Of a stretch of 64,000 nt of DNA, positions 44,382-55,600 are shown in pieces. The notes beneath the pieces are model-generated. The model had not been told where the DNA came from, ran no database searches, and worked only from the letters and a program-made list of their open reading frames with translations. Source of the stretch: Bedellia somnulentella. Lineage: Eukaryota > Arthropoda > Insecta > Lepidoptera > Bedelliidae. The stretch covers positions 7,906,873 to 7,970,872 of the forward strand of contig OY755173.1 of NCBI GenBank assembly GCA_963576735.1, written 5' to 3'. The number at the start of each line of letters is the position of its first letter. Position 1 is the first letter of the stretch. Made by a program: the position numbers and the translations under genes.

Positions 44382-44627
44382 TATACATATATACTCACGG
44401 CTATAAATCCCGTAACGGGGTAGCCAGAGCTTTGGAATGAAAAATTCCTCAGCCACTTTTGGAAGTTGATTGGGAAAAGATGGTAATTATAAATCTTTTT
44501 GGTGACGGGTCTCCAACCACATCGCCCAAAAATCACTTAAAAAGCCCCTATACCCTTAGTCGCCTCTTACGATCACTCACGGGTAGAAATGGGGTAGTGT
44601 TATCCTAAGCCGACACTACACGGCAAA
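44382..44627 (-). mobile_element. Family A retroposon, complete
   Basis: Full length, with the cgtaacggggtagcc and ccaaccacatcgcc variants. TSD unclear. Confidence 0.88.
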
Positions 44628-44632
44628 TTATG

Positions 44633-45047
44633 ACGGAAAAAAATTATACCATTGAGTAATATTCACCGTAAAAGTTTCCTACGTAAGTCAGTACTCGACA
44701 ATCACTGGCCACTTCACTCCAATTTGGCATCGCGAAGCATTCATGTCCACCTACTAGTAGCCGGGACTGAACGCTTAAGGTGCCCTAGGTATAGGTTATT
44801 CAGCTCGCTATCTTAACCAACTGGGATAAATTTAAAGGCTAATTACAAAAAAAAATTATGCACCCCTCAGGACTCACACCTTGGAACTACGGGCCTTGAA
44901 TCTTACTTAAACCATCCAGTACGGATGCAGTTTAATAATAAAAATTTACAGAGCCTTTTTTCCCTATTTCAGTCGGTTTTCATTGTATATTGGCGAGTGG
45001 AGGAACATTTTAATTGCACTCAAATCCAAAGAATACTATAAACATTC
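44633..45047. other. No gene
   Basis: 44735-44770 (ctactagtagccgggac) may be a remnant of a family D SINE on the minus strand. Otherwise nothing. Confidence 0.3.
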
Positions 45048-45388
45048 CAGCCGTGATAGTCCAATGGGTAGAACGACCGCCCGTCAATACAGATAGGAGT
45101 GTGTTTAAGTCTCGGGTCGGGTTTACACCAATTTGTCTTTTCTAAAAAAATATGTGTTTTTAATTTATCATATTTGTTAACGGAGGGAAAACATCGTGAG
45201 GAAACGCACAAGGCTATGTTGTACTGTATATTCATGCCAAACGGCGATAGGCGTGCTCCCTATCACGTGACTACACTGTCCAAGCATAACGAGGATACTC
45301 TGAACACCAGTTGACGATGTCACGTGATGTTCAGAAGTATTAGTACCTCTGCCAACCCCTTCAGGATATACGACGTGAAAGCTTGAGT
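45048..45388 (+). mobile_element. Family B SINE
   Basis: Head agccgtgatagtccaatgg with a decayed B box (gtttaagtctcggg), body near complete, 3' end ccccttcaggatatacga followed by cgtgaaagc. Older than the copies at 26932 and 39847. Confidence 0.87.
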
Positions 45389-45709
45389 CTCGAGTCTTGA
45401 TTCCATTACGTTTTGAAACATCTTTGAATCACTAATTTCGGCGCTGGAACTAAACTCAAACGTTAAAACATTAATCTCAGAAGCCTTTTTAAAACCAAAA
45501 TAACCACGTCATTGCCATGGAAAAGGCAATTCTAAATACTGAAAGCCACTTTAAATTGTCCGCGGTTGCTCGTGAAAGTGACGTCACTAATGCGATTCTG
45601 ACAATGACGTTTGCGTCGTAAGCGTAACTTCACTAGCAGTAATATAGGTCAATAAGTAAAACAAATTATGTTTTTTTATTGTATACATAAAAATCAAGGA
45701 TACTAAACA

Positions 45710-45775
45710 CTCGACTTCCAAAAGTAACTAGACAATTTCTTATTTCAAAGCTTTATAGCTGTAAGTATATATACA
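45710..45775 (+). repeat. Family A 3' fragment inside the array
   Basis: tcgacttccaaaagtaac, atttcaaagctttatagc, tgtaagtatatatac. It shares private variants with 46078-46293, so the array unit may have been duplicated with it. Confidence 0.65.
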
Positions 45776-46077
45776 TAACCAAAATAATCACGTCATTGCC
45801 GTCGAGAGGCAATTCTAACTACGGAAAGCCACTTTAATGTGTCCGCGGTTGCTCGTCAAAGTGACGTCACCAATGCGATTCTGGCAATTTCCGTCGCCAA
45901 GTCGTTACACACAGCTAGTATATTATAAGGCAAAATGCAAAAGGGAAAGAATTTCCTTCCAAAATAAAGAATACACAAACATTTCATTCAATTTTCAATC
46001 ATGCGTACAACTCCAAATTAAAATCAATAAGAATGGTAAAACCAATCAGATTCATTTAAAAATTAGAGCTGTGTATG

Positions 46078-46293
46078 TGTAGTGTAGAATACCACTACCA
46101 CATTTAGGTATACTATCGTAGGTGTTAGCAAGAGGTGACTAAGGGTATTGGAGCTTCTTCAAGTGTTTTTGTGCGATGCGCTTGGAGACCCAAAAACCTT
46201 TACTCCACAATCTTTTCCCTACTCGACTTCCAAAATTAACTAAACAATTTCCTATTTCAAAGCTTTCCAGCCGTTAGTATGTATATGTATGTA
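46078..46293 (+). repeat. Family A copy inside the array, diverged
   Basis: gtgtagtgtagaataccac to ccagccgttagtatgtat. Nearly full length. Shares ctaaacaatttcctatttc with 45735. Confidence 0.75.
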
Positions 46294-46443
46294 TGTCCAA
46301 AACCAAAATAATCAAGTCATTACCGTCTAAAGGCAATTCTAAATACGGCAAGCCGCTTTAATTTGTTTGCAGTTGCTCGTGAAAGTGACGTCAATGATGT
46401 GATTTAAGCAATCATATTTGCGTCGCGATATGTCGATGAGTAA

Positions 46444-47049
46444 TGTGATCTTCCGCCAGGCGGTGGTATGCCAGGAGACCGCGGTCCACCTGTAGGTATT
46501 ATGTTGGAACTTCTTTATATGCCAAGTATTTTAGGTACCTACTTCCATACCGCGATGTAGGATTTGTATGGCGAGTCTTGGTGACGATGTGACGTATATT
46601 GCCTGGTTGAGAGTTGCTGTGGAATGTGATGTGATACTTCTTGCACTGTCAGCGTTTCTATGTAGTGCGCGTCAATGAGTACTGATAGCGCGTCGCTACA
46701 TTACTCGTCATCCAACAGAAAATTCTTGACTCCACATGCCACGTCTGCCGGAAACGTAGTGTTGACTCCAATAGCCACGGTGTGGGTGGCCCGTTGCGTA
46801 TCCCATTGCTGCCGTGCTGCGAGTCGTGGAATCGAAGCGCTTTGTCTGCAGTCCTTTGAGATTTTTGTTCTGCTCGTACTTGTCTGGTCAATCAATATTA
46901 CTCTTTTTACTTAGAAGGACGCCATCGTGTTCTTTACTCAGTGACCACCACAGTCACCAATGTGGATGAAAGGGGAAGATCTGGAAGGACAGGATCACGG
47001 TCCCCTGGCACACCTTCGCTTGGTTGAAGATCTTCCCTTTTCCTCCACA
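46444..47049. mobile_element. Probable solo LTR, 606 bp
   Basis: The segment interrupts unit 3 of the array, begins TGTGATCTTCCGCC, ends TTTTCCTCCACA, and is flanked by the direct 5-mer AGTAA (46439-46443 and 47050-47054). TG...CA ends with a 5-bp TSD are the mark of an LTR. Comparison with the array around 48515 (agtaacattgggaaaattg) shows that AGTAA belongs to the host sequence. The body is GC-richer than the array. Antiparallel open frames at 46658-46914 have no motif. No second LTR or internal region is in the window, so a solo LTR left by recombination is the simplest reading. Superfamily (BEL/Pao or Gypsy) open. Confidence 0.65.
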
Positions 47050-47394
47050 AGTAACATAGGGGAAATTGGTGAAGAAGGATTATTTTTATTACACTCCAAA
47101 CTCAAAAATACTAACATTCAAGCACAATGTATTTCAATACATTTTTAAACATCCCTGCGGTAACTGTAAAATAAAATTCCAATGCTTGTACTAAAATTAT
47201 AAAGATTCATCTCAAAACGATTTCAAAGCCAAAATTATCACGTAGCCGTCTATAAAGAACTACTACATACGGAAAGCCACTTTAATTTGTCCGCGGTTGG
47301 TCATGAAAGTGAATTCCAAATGCGATTCTGATAATCATCTATGCGAAACAGCGCGAGGAGAAACATAAAGGCAATTGGTAAAGATGGGATTTTA

Positions 47395-47436
47395 TATAGC
47401 TAGAAACTCCTCAGCCACATTTGGCTTACACGGCAT
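47395..47436 (-). repeat. Family A fragment, tiny
   Basis: gaaactcctcagccacattt followed by the 5'-end bases cttacacggca. Most of the element is deleted. Confidence 0.5.
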
Positions 47437-47576
47437 AAAAACATCGAAATACCTCTAAGATTTATTTCTTCATCAAACATCCTTGCATCCGCAAATGCCA
47501 GTGCTGGTACTATATCAAACAGATAGATCTCAAAAGCAATCACAAAACAAAAATGATCACGTCATTGCCGCAATCC

Positions 47577-48270
47577 TGACGACGTCCGTGGCCGAGTGGA
47601 TATGAGGTGACTAGCTTCTCAGTCCGGAGGTTGTGGGTTCGATCCCCGCTGAGACCAACATTTATGTGATGAGTTTAAGGGCCTCCCCGCATTTTGCAGC
47701 TATAGCGCTCACTCTTACGTCAAATTTACTGAGAGTGACAGGGACGGAAAAAACGCGCGCGCAGGATAAATGTAGTTTATTTAGTTTTATTGAATAACTA
47801 TAATGTTTAAATGAAAAGTTAAACATCAATGTTACAGATCTTAAAGCTACGCGTATATAGACACATAATGAGTTCACATGTATGTTATGCCAGTGGAGCC
47901 TATACGGTTTTTATGAAAACAAAGCATGTTCCAATTAAATTTTTTTCATCATATTTTTCAACAAATTATTAAAATGTTAAACATCAAATTTTAACACCAT
48001 GAACTACTCACCAACATATATTTTATTCATGTCATATCAATATCATCAAATCGGACTTTATAGAATTTCCAAACAATCAATATCAACCTATTTTTCCGGG
48101 GACGCCCTTAAATAAATGTTTCTAAGTCTTGGATGTTATATATATGTGTATTATATATAATAAATAAATTGTTGAGTTAGTATCCCATAATACAAGTTTA
48201 ACTTAGTTTGGGGCTTAACTTAATCTGGGTATAATATGTTCATATATTTATTTATTATTAATTTGTAAGA
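47577..48270 (+). mobile_element. Family C SINE, split by a TTAA-flanked element
   Basis: Head 47580-47660 with A box ggccgagtggatatgagg and B box gggttcgatccccg. The body resumes at 48112 (tttctaagtcttggatg, then tgagttagtatcccata). It lies inside unit 5 of the array, so the order is array, then SINE C, then the TTAA element. Confidence 0.82.
47679..48107. mobile_element. 429-bp TTAA-flanked TIR element
   Basis: GGGCCTCCCCG at the left and CGGGGACGCCC at the right are inverted with one mismatch, and TTAA lies on both sides (47675-47678, 48108-48111). TTAA targets are used by piggyBac and Kolobok elements. The ends do not let me choose. Near the left end, gctcactctta and ctgagagtgac form a small inner palindrome. 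Non-coding. Confidence 0.75.
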
Positions 48271-48890
48271 AAGGAAAAAAAAACACTCCAAAATAAAGAA
48301 TACCACAAACATTTAATTCCATTTTCAATCATCCGTGCAACTATGAATTCTGGAGATGGTACTAAAATCAAACAGACTAATTTCAAAACCAAAACAATCA
48401 CGTCATAGCTGCAATTCTAAATACGGCAAGCCACTTTAATTTGTCTGCGGTTGCTCGTGAAAGTGATGTCATGCTATTCTGACACTCATGTCCGCGTCTC
48501 AATAGTACAAGAAGTAACATTGGGAAAATTGGTAAAAAAAAGGAAAAAAACACTCCAAAGTAAAGAATACCACAAACATTTAATTCCATTTGCAATCATC
48601 CATGTATTCATAAGTTTTATTTCCTTACACGAACGGAGAACAAGAGACTGAAAAATAAAAGAAAGAAATAAGATAACACCAGTTTTTATGATTAAATACA
48701 CTCAACACATTAAACACAGAAAAACACCAAAAAATAATAGTTTGTTTTGTATGAATTCCAGAGATGATATAAAATCAAACACAACTAATTTCAAAATGGC
48801 CGCAATTCTAAATACGGAAAGCCACTTAAATTTGTCTGCGGTTGCTCGTGAAAGTGATGTCATGCTATTCTGACAATCATGTTCGCGAGG

Positions 48891-49370
48891 AGTGTGAACT
48901 GAGCCGTGCCCGAGAAAGTGCCAGCTCGATTTCTCAACGCCTGATAAATGATCTTACACTGCCAAATGTCTCTGATGAATTGGTGCTAATGAATCTTTAG
49001 TTGAATGGCTCTTTCTTAGAACTGGTCTTTACATCTTGTTGTCATTGCTTTGGTTTCTTGATTTCTTTTTCAAATTAGATCAAATTAAGAATGCGCTCAA
49101 AAAGGCAGGCATTCGAAGAACCAAGAATAGGCATGCATGAAAACATTATTAAATAAAAATGAATCTTGAGAGGTCTGATGATGATATCGTGATATATAAT
49201 AACGATCGATAGTCTCTGCCTACCTCAATGGAAACGAATTGATTGGGTATATGTAAGTATAATGTTCTTTTGCAAGGACGAACTATTGTATTCATATTAA
49301 GGAATAACTCAAGTCATAAATACTGTCGGCAAATAATTATTCCACTCAGTTAAGCGTAATACAGCGAACA
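48891..49370 (+). pseudogene. Spacer with a LINE L remnant (49080-49255)
   Basis: aattaagaatgcgctcaaa, aaggcaggcattcg, then atcgatagtctctgcctac and ttgattgggtatatg: family L C-terminal part with deletions and a changed tail. The first 190 bp hold nothing recognisable. Confidence 0.6.
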
Positions 49371-49608
49371 GCCGTGATAGTCCAATGGGTAGAACTACCA
49401 CCCGTCAATACAGACAGGTCCAAGTTCAAACCCCGGGTCGCGCCTACACCAATTTTTCTTTTCTAAAGTCATATGTGTGGTTAATTTATCATGGTTGTTA
49501 ACGGTGAGGGAAAACATCGTAAGGAAACCCACATGGCTAAGTTATATAATGATCAATTATTAATACCTCTGCCAACCCCTTATGGGATAAACGGCGTGAA
49601 CGCTTGTC
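49371..49608 (+). mobile_element. Family B SINE with internal deletion
   Basis: Head agccgtgatagtccaatgg and aagttcaaaccccggg, then loss of about 150 bp after cacatggctaagtt. The 3' end acctctgccaacccctta, ggcgtgaacg is kept. Confidence 0.88.
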
Positions 49609-49617
49609 TGTTTTGAC

Positions 49618-49660
49618 GGGTGCTTTTTCTACCCATTGGACTAACATGGTTGAATGACCA
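49618..49660 (-). repeat. Isolated family B head, opposite strand
   Basis: tctacccattggactaacat followed by ggttga is the complement of a family B A-box region, without the rest of a SINE. It follows the plus-strand copy by 10 bp, making a head fragment facing a tail. Confidence 0.55.
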
Positions 49661-49689
49661 TGATAACCTTCACCGACCATTTAATATAA

Positions 49690-49792
49690 TCTCTTTTGCC
49701 AATTCACCTTCTATGTTTGGCTGAGAAAATTCTAATGATGAAACACTGGCTTTTGGATATTTATAGCCACGGGTTTACGTATATAAATGTAT
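49690..49792 (+). repeat. Possible family A 3' remnant
   Basis: ttggctgagaaaattctaa, ggatatttatagccacggg. Weak. Confidence 0.4.
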
Positions 49793-49799
49793 CAGAAGG

Positions 49800-50032
49800 G
49801 AATCCCTAGATGGGGTAGCCAGGGCTAGGGCATTAGAAATTCCCCTGCCACTTTTGGAAGTTGCGTGGGTAAAATAAAATAAAAGATGGTAAAATAAAGG
49901 TTGTTAGTGATCATTGTCCAACCGCATCGCGTGAAAATCCATTGAATAGCCCCAATACCCTTAGTCGCCTCTTACGTACACCCACAAGAAGAAAGGGGGT
50001 AGTGCTATTCTAAGCCGAAACTACACAGCAAT
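49800..50032 (-). repeat. Family A copy, tail missing
   Basis: gaatccctagatggggtagc to ccgaaactacacagca. Contains a small local duplication (aaaataaaataaaagatgg). Confidence 0.85.
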
Positions 50033-50356
50033 GATAACAATTCGTCAAGTAATTTTAAATTTATAGAGACAGATCTGAGATACAATTAAATAAAAGATCG
50101 CTGATGATGGATCTACAAATATATATATCTTCATAGCCCAAACCCTTTAATATAGGTACCCACGGAAATACAGGATGGCGATATTATAATACAACCCAGC
50201 TCAGACCAAATATTGCAGAGTTACCGTATCAGAGATAATGGTTCTCGTAGCATCATCGGGTAAAATTGCGGGTACATGCGGATGCATTATATGAATAAAA
50301 ACTTTCTCTTCATAAATTTGACACTATGCATTACATATAACCTCTTATTTTTCATT
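50033..50356. other. Mostly unique; possible family A remnant
   Basis: 50097-50185 (gatgatggatctac, then tacccacggaaatacagg) may be an old minus-strand family A piece. Confidence 0.35.
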
Positions 50357-50369
50357 TCAATCGAACATA

Positions 50370-50609
50370 CATACAAACATCACGGCCATAAATCCCAAAA
50401 AGGGATGGCCTGAGCTGTAGAACTGAAAACTCCTCAGCCACATTTAAAAGTTGATAGAGGACAAGATGGTAGAAATAAATTATCGTTGGTGATGGGTTTC
50501 CATCCGCATCGCCCAAAAACCACTTCAAATATCTCCAACACTCCTATTCGTTTCTTACGTCACCCGTGGGTAGAAAGGGTAGTGACAGTCTAAGCCGACT
50601 CTACACGGC
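50370..50609 (-). mobile_element. Family A retroposon with 13-bp TSD
   Basis: TCAATCGAACATA at 50357-50369 and TCAATTGAACATA at 50610-50622, one mismatch. It belongs to a variant with ctcctcagccacattt and gttgatagaggacaag, shared with 17573 and 26480. Confidence 0.88.
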
Positions 50610-50699
50610 TCAATTGAACATAAATGTTTCAGTTTTGAAGGTGAAAAAACAAACGTATAATATTCCATACCATTTTGGCGCAAACAAAGTAATTAGCGC

Positions 50700-50845
50700 A
50701 ATTCGGACATGAATGTGTGTCTTATGAAGTCATATTAGTGGTTCACATATCATGATTGTGAACCATAATTGAGACATATTGTAGTGTATCCGTACATAAC
50801 GGCGATTGTGTCCTCCTATATCATTCCGGCGCAGACAGAAAGTGG
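50700..50845 (+). repeat. Old family B remnant
   Basis: gtcatattagtggttcac, atcatgattgtgaacc, gtgtatccgtacataacgg. Head and tail lost. Confidence 0.5.
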
Positions 50846-50852
50846 GAACTTG

Positions 50853-51285
50853 TGTATACATACATATACTCAACTCACCACTTTAATTCCCAAACAGAGG
50901 TAGCCAGAGCTTCGGTATAAGAAACTCTTAAGAGACTTTTGAGAAGTTGAATGAAACAAAGATTGTATGAGTGCTGTGTAGTGTCGGCTTAGAATAGCAC
51001 TACCCCATTTCTTCCGGTGGGTGTACATAAGAGGCGATTAACGGTATTGGGGCTTTTAAGGGTTTTTTGGGCGATGAGGTTGGAGACCCATCACCAACAA
51101 CCTTTATTTTACCATCTTTTCCCCACTAAACTTTCCAAAAGAGGCTGAGGAATTTCTTATTTCTTAGCTCTGGCTACCCCATCTAGGGATTTATAACCGT
51201 GAGTATATGTATGTATGTATTGTAAAATTAAGGATGGTGTTGATGGGTCTCCACTCCAGTCACATTGCCCAACTACTACAATAAT
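50853..51285 (-). repeat. Old family A copy, split by a younger one
   Basis: 3' part 50853-50967 (tacatatactcaactcacc to gaaacaaagattgta). It continues after the insertion at 51219 (attgtaaaattaaggatgg, then gatgggtctccactcc) to about 51285. The insert is the family A copy at 50968-51218. Confidence 0.75.
50968..51218 (+). mobile_element. Family A retroposon nested in an older copy
   Basis: 251 bp, flanked by ATTGTA at 50962-50967 and 51219-51224. It lies in the opposite orientation to its host copy. Confidence 0.85.
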
Positions 51286-51352
51286 TACACTCGTACTTAA
51301 GGAAAATAATATCTTCTGTAGATTCTAGAAGTGAATGCTATGTTCAGAAATG

Positions 51353-51532
51353 AATGCTCGGCTATAATTCCAAATAGGGGTAGCCAGAGCTTCCGTTGGT
51401 GATGGGTTACCAACCGCATCGCCGAAAAACCACTTAAAAAGGCCCATACCGTTAGTCGCCTCTTACGAGTATTACGACACCCGTTAGTAGAAAGGGGTAG
51501 TGATATTCAAAGCCGGCAAAACACGGCAATAG
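51353..51532 (-). repeat. Family A copy with internal deletion
   Basis: ctcggctataattccaaat, ggggtagccagagcttccg, then directly gttggtgatgggttacc. The agccacttttgg segment is lost, and cttacgag is duplicated (cttacgagtattacgac). Confidence 0.8.
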
Positions 51533-52078
51533 TTAAAATAGCCACAATGAATCTTAATTTCATAACAATTGTGATCATTTGTCGCCGAGCCGGCGTGTTT
51601 ACAAAATGGCGGGCGCCGTACATTACCGATGCAAATGACACCCTAACACCGGCTTCCCGGTACCGTTAGCAAAATATATGGAAATCCAATTTGCGTTTTT
51701 CAATCTCTGCTACTTTCGAGGGGAATACTTCAAAGTGATACATTAAAGTGACTTATTGAGTTAATGTTTATGTTGACGTGAAATTTCGAATGTTTCTGCT
51801 AGTAAGTTGCTAGACTGAATAAATATAAGATTTAAATCGAATTTGACATGAAGGAAATAACTGTAAGATTTGGAATGTTTTATTGAAATTTCTTCATGAA
51901 CGTAAGTATTTGCATTGCACAACGTTTTATACTTTTGAAAATTTCCAAAAAAAAACTGTTTTCTTTTTAATAAGTAACTCATTGGCAGTAGGTACAATGA
52001 TTGAATTTTCAAGTAACACTACTCGTCCAACTACTTATTAATATTATTAAATATTACTATATTATTAATAATAATATT
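51533..52078. other. Unique; GC-rich patch at 51575-51665
   Basis: cgccgagccggcgtgtttac, then aaaatggcgggcgccg and the octamer ATGCAAAT at 51628-51635. These could be factor-binding sites (POU octamer). No gene seen. The 83-codon minus frame at 51761-52012 has no motif. Confidence 0.35.
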
Positions 52079-52079
52079 A

Positions 52080-52325
52080 TTGCCGTGTAGTGCCGGCTTA
52101 GAATGTCGCTACCCCCTTTCTACCCACGGGTGTCGTAAGAGGCGACTAAGGGTATTGGGGCTTTTTATTGGATTTTTGGGCGATGCGGTTGGAGACCCAT
52201 CACCAAAAACCTTTAATTTACGATCTTTTACCCACTCAACTTCCAAAAGTGGCTGAGGAATTTATAATTCCTTAGCTCTGGCTACCCCTCTTAGGGAATT
52301 ATAGCCGTGAGTATGTGTATGTATT
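52080..52325 (+). mobile_element. Family A retroposon, complete
   Basis: attgccgtgtagtgccggc to gccgtgagtatgtg. Closest in the window to 43849-44097. ATTATTAA-like sequence flanks it, too simple to be sure of the TSD. Confidence 0.9.
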
Positions 52326-54102
52326 ATTAAATATCCACTTCTTAAAAACACTAGTAATTTTCCAGAGCAGCTGTTTCATTTGAACCTATAGGTAACCACA
52401 TTTTACTTGTATTCATAGCAACTTACAAAATCCCAATTTAAACAGTACTATGCTATCCGTACTAAATTTTTCGTATACTTGTTTTGATTTCGCGTGCACG
52501 CCGGCACGTTCTCGGCCCTGCCTTATATTGTTTGTATGCTAATCAGGCTGCTCATGTTTAAACTATTAAAAGCTCCGACCTTCAGCATACATGATGGATC
52601 ACTTTCTTGTGGGTTGAATTCACTTCGGTATTTGACATTAGTCTTCAAAGTACTTTATTTTGTTTATTGCTGTACATACATAGTTACAATACAAACATAT
52701 GCTTTAAGGAGACGATTGACAACTCTGGAATACCTCTCATGATAACTTTATGTCCGAAAGAAATGGAGTAAGAAATGTCTTATTGTCAATATAAAATGTC
52801 TTGAAACATCATTGCACTGAACAAGGAAAAATATGACATTCAGATGTATGAGATGTAGGTATCGGCTAAAGCTGCTCCCTCATCATGCGATGTAACGTTA
52901 CAGATTTGAGCATTACATCAGTAAAGGAGGAGAACCGAGCATTACAATGCGCACCTTGTGAAAATTATGAGAATGATTGTACGAATTACACGCGAATGCT
53001 CGCCAGTCAGGGACTTATGATTATAATTTAATGCTGAAACACGAATCGTGAGGATGCGTGCGAACACGTGAATGCTCCTGAGGAGGTGAGGTGAGTTTTG
53101 AATAGGAAAGGTAAAATATTGTAAAGAAAATGTAATGATACAGGCAACAACTGGTAAAAATACAAATATTGTATAGAGTAAGAACTAGTCGACAGATTAT
53201 ATATAACAATCCTTTGGTCAATATGCGTTCAATACTGTATGATAAATAATGTCACTAAACCATGTCGAATTCCAACACAATCAAGTCGACGACCTTGATA
53301 ACTTATAACCTGTCAAATTGAGCCGCTAAATTCCGTATTCCAATACACAAGAACAAGCCCTCAGTAAATAAAACACGTCATAGTTAATCATGTTTGTATC
53401 GCATGTTAAATAGCCATCATAACTTGACCTCTTTCACCGTTTAAAATGAGAGACGGAAGCGGTCAGTTTGAATGGACATCACATACGTGCGTTCGTGCGT
53501 CCGTAGATTCACCTCGGGCCGACCTCGCACGATACAAGTACAATACTACATGTACATATTTGTAGTTCGCCGGCGTTGCCAGTTTGTTACTTTTTGTAAC
53601 ATTTTGCGGTGATTTTGACCCTCCCATGTTACCTCCGTGTTCACGATTCAATGTTACATTTGTGTTACTTTTAGATCAACATAAATAGTTTGCAGCAAAC
53701 AAAAAAAAACATGAAATTCACTCAATCTCGTGTATTTCTCAATCTTCCATCCCTTTTCGTGGCTTATCTTACTTTTCTCGTGAAATGTTGCTTTTTGAGC
53801 TATCTCATGTTACATTTGACTACCTGCCACTGGCAACACTGAGTTTCTCTGTTATTGTAACCATGAAGGTTTGCGCATAGCATAAGATGCAACGGCGCGT
53901 GAGCAGTATATTGATGGAGTATGAGTGTTGGTTGCTTTATGATGATTAAAATACTTGACTATTGGGCACTTACGCTTTAAAACTTTAACTTTAAGGCTAG
54001 AGTGATTAAAACAAATTATACTTTTTTATGCCTCAGTTTCAGAACTTGACTCATTTACAGAAAAAATCTTTAGTGTTGTTTACCCCAAATGATTCTACAA
54101 TT
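52326..54102. other. 1.8 kb without a recognisable gene
   Basis: Three frames of 60-82 codons (52494-52742, 53021-53221, 53463-53651), without motifs. 53450-53580 is GC-moderate. No repeat family of this window is present. Confidence 0.35.
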
Positions 54103-54182
54103 TCTTCTTCTTCTTCTTCAAGTGCCTCTTCAATTCTGAAGGTTGGCCGTCAGCTTCTTGAACTCCTCTTTATCCATTCTAC
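54103..54182 (-). repeat. 3' end of another LINE-like repeat with (GAA)n tail
   Basis: (TTC)n at 54103-54118, then aagtgcctcttcaattctg and gttggccgtcagcttcttg. On the minus strand it ends ggcacttgaagaagaagaag. Tail-bounded and 5'-truncated. Family not named. Confidence 0.5.
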
Positions 54183-55504
54183 AATTACTATCAGTCAATT
54201 TATTCTTTGGCTTCATTTAAGTATACACCGAAATAAAACCCTATACATAAATATATGTCTATAATGTCATGCCAAATACCAGACCAGAGGACAGAAATAA
54301 TCTCTTTTCACATGCCACAATCATTGTCGTCGTTTGTATTTATGTGCTGTCAGCGATGTATTTTAGCGAGCTATAGTTTGAACTTGGCCTAACCATTACA
54401 CATGACGGGTCCTTTAACTTTTTCTATTTTCTTACTCATCCAAATATGATAAGATTATTAAGGTTATTATAGAAATGACTCCATTGTGTCGCTTTTAGTC
54501 TATAATTTTCTTGATATCTCACCTTTACACATGAACGCTAAAGTGGTAAAGCCAATTTTATAGATCCCTTTAATAAACTGTTCTTTGTCTCTGGGTAAAC
54601 AACTTTCCCTTAACAACTGTCCCTGTTATCAACGAACATAAAAAATCATAGAAAACAGCATTGGCTTTGAACATTAATTACAAATTTAATTGTATTTTTT
54701 TCTTGCAATCTAAACTAATTAGAAATTTTTTGACCTAAAACTGATAAAGATGTGCCCACACTTCGTCCGAAAACTAAGCACAAAATTTTCACCATGTCCA
54801 AAACGGACATTAATGCAAAATTTTAAGCCAGCTTCGAGTTGATAAGGAAAAGTTTATGTAAAAAACATATCTACAAATATTTATTTATTTGTGTAAGTTT
54901 ACAATAACATTAAATGCATAATCTAGAAATACAAAACCCACGAGCACAACCACGAAACTTTGTAAAAGGTATTCCACATTAATAATTTAAATATAAAAAT
55001 AAACGTAGCAATATTTACTGTCTCAACACATTTCGTTCTTAAATAAATTCCCCTATTAATCGGTGAATATCATCTCCACCGTTCTACGAAATTAAATGGA
55101 AGTATTACGTGCTGAAAATAAAACTTTTATGAATCCATCTAAACCCCTGGAGAGGCATAAAACATTTGATTCCCTTCCGCAATGTAAATTTATTTGTAGT
55201 TGATTTAACTGCTCGTAAAAGGTAATTGAAGTATCTGGTATACAGCGAAGGAACTCTTCTGAGAACCCTTCCCTTTTCTACGTCTTTTTACATTTTATGC
55301 CTTCAGTTTGTAATTATTTTTGATCCCTATTTTATTTATATAGAACGTACTTATTTTTCAGCCTAAAGAAAGTTAGCTTAAGTTTTATAACCCGTTTTTA
55401 TTCCTTGCTTCCATTTTGGTAAGGTAGTTGTAGACCGTGTACCTATGTTGATTATCCTGCCTAGGCCTGATTATCCAATAGATCAAGATAAGTGAGTTTT
55501 TTGG
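54183..55504. other. 1.3 kb without a recognisable gene
   Basis: AT-rich unique sequence. Confidence 0.4.
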
Positions 55505-55600
55505 AACGAATCTCAAACCATTATTACCGGCTACTATCACAGTTGTAGTCGTTATTTTCTACCATCCTGCAAGGTTAGCCCGAGCTTCTCAATGCATCAC
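55505..55600 (+). repeat. Weak family D SINE remnant
   Basis: ttaccggctactatcacag, gttgtagtcgttattttctac. Only the central body is recognisable. Confidence 0.45.

Larger units (their letters stand above)
45440..48890 (+). repeat. Degenerate tandem array, at least seven units, same orientation
   Basis: Core (accaaaataatcacgtcat, then ggcaattctaaatacgg, then aagccactttaatttgtc, then gcggttgctcgtgaaagtg) recurs at 45497-45625, 45778-45905, 46306-46438, 47229-47345, 47545-47576 (cut by SINE C), 48391-48500 and 48795-48880. The inter-core part also repeats: ttgggaaaattggtaaa, then aataaagaataccacaaac, then tttaattccattttcaatc. Spacing is 280 to 900 bp because of insertions. Units 1 and 2 carry tGACGTCAc, unit 3 tGACGTCAa, units 6 and 7 tGATGTCAt. 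No open frame spans units. Confidence 0.85.

Noticed and set aside
46658..46914. Three overlapping frames on both strands, possibly a gene
   Set aside because: They lie inside the probable solo LTR and show no motif; a vague likeness to a LINE terminal region was too weak to keep.
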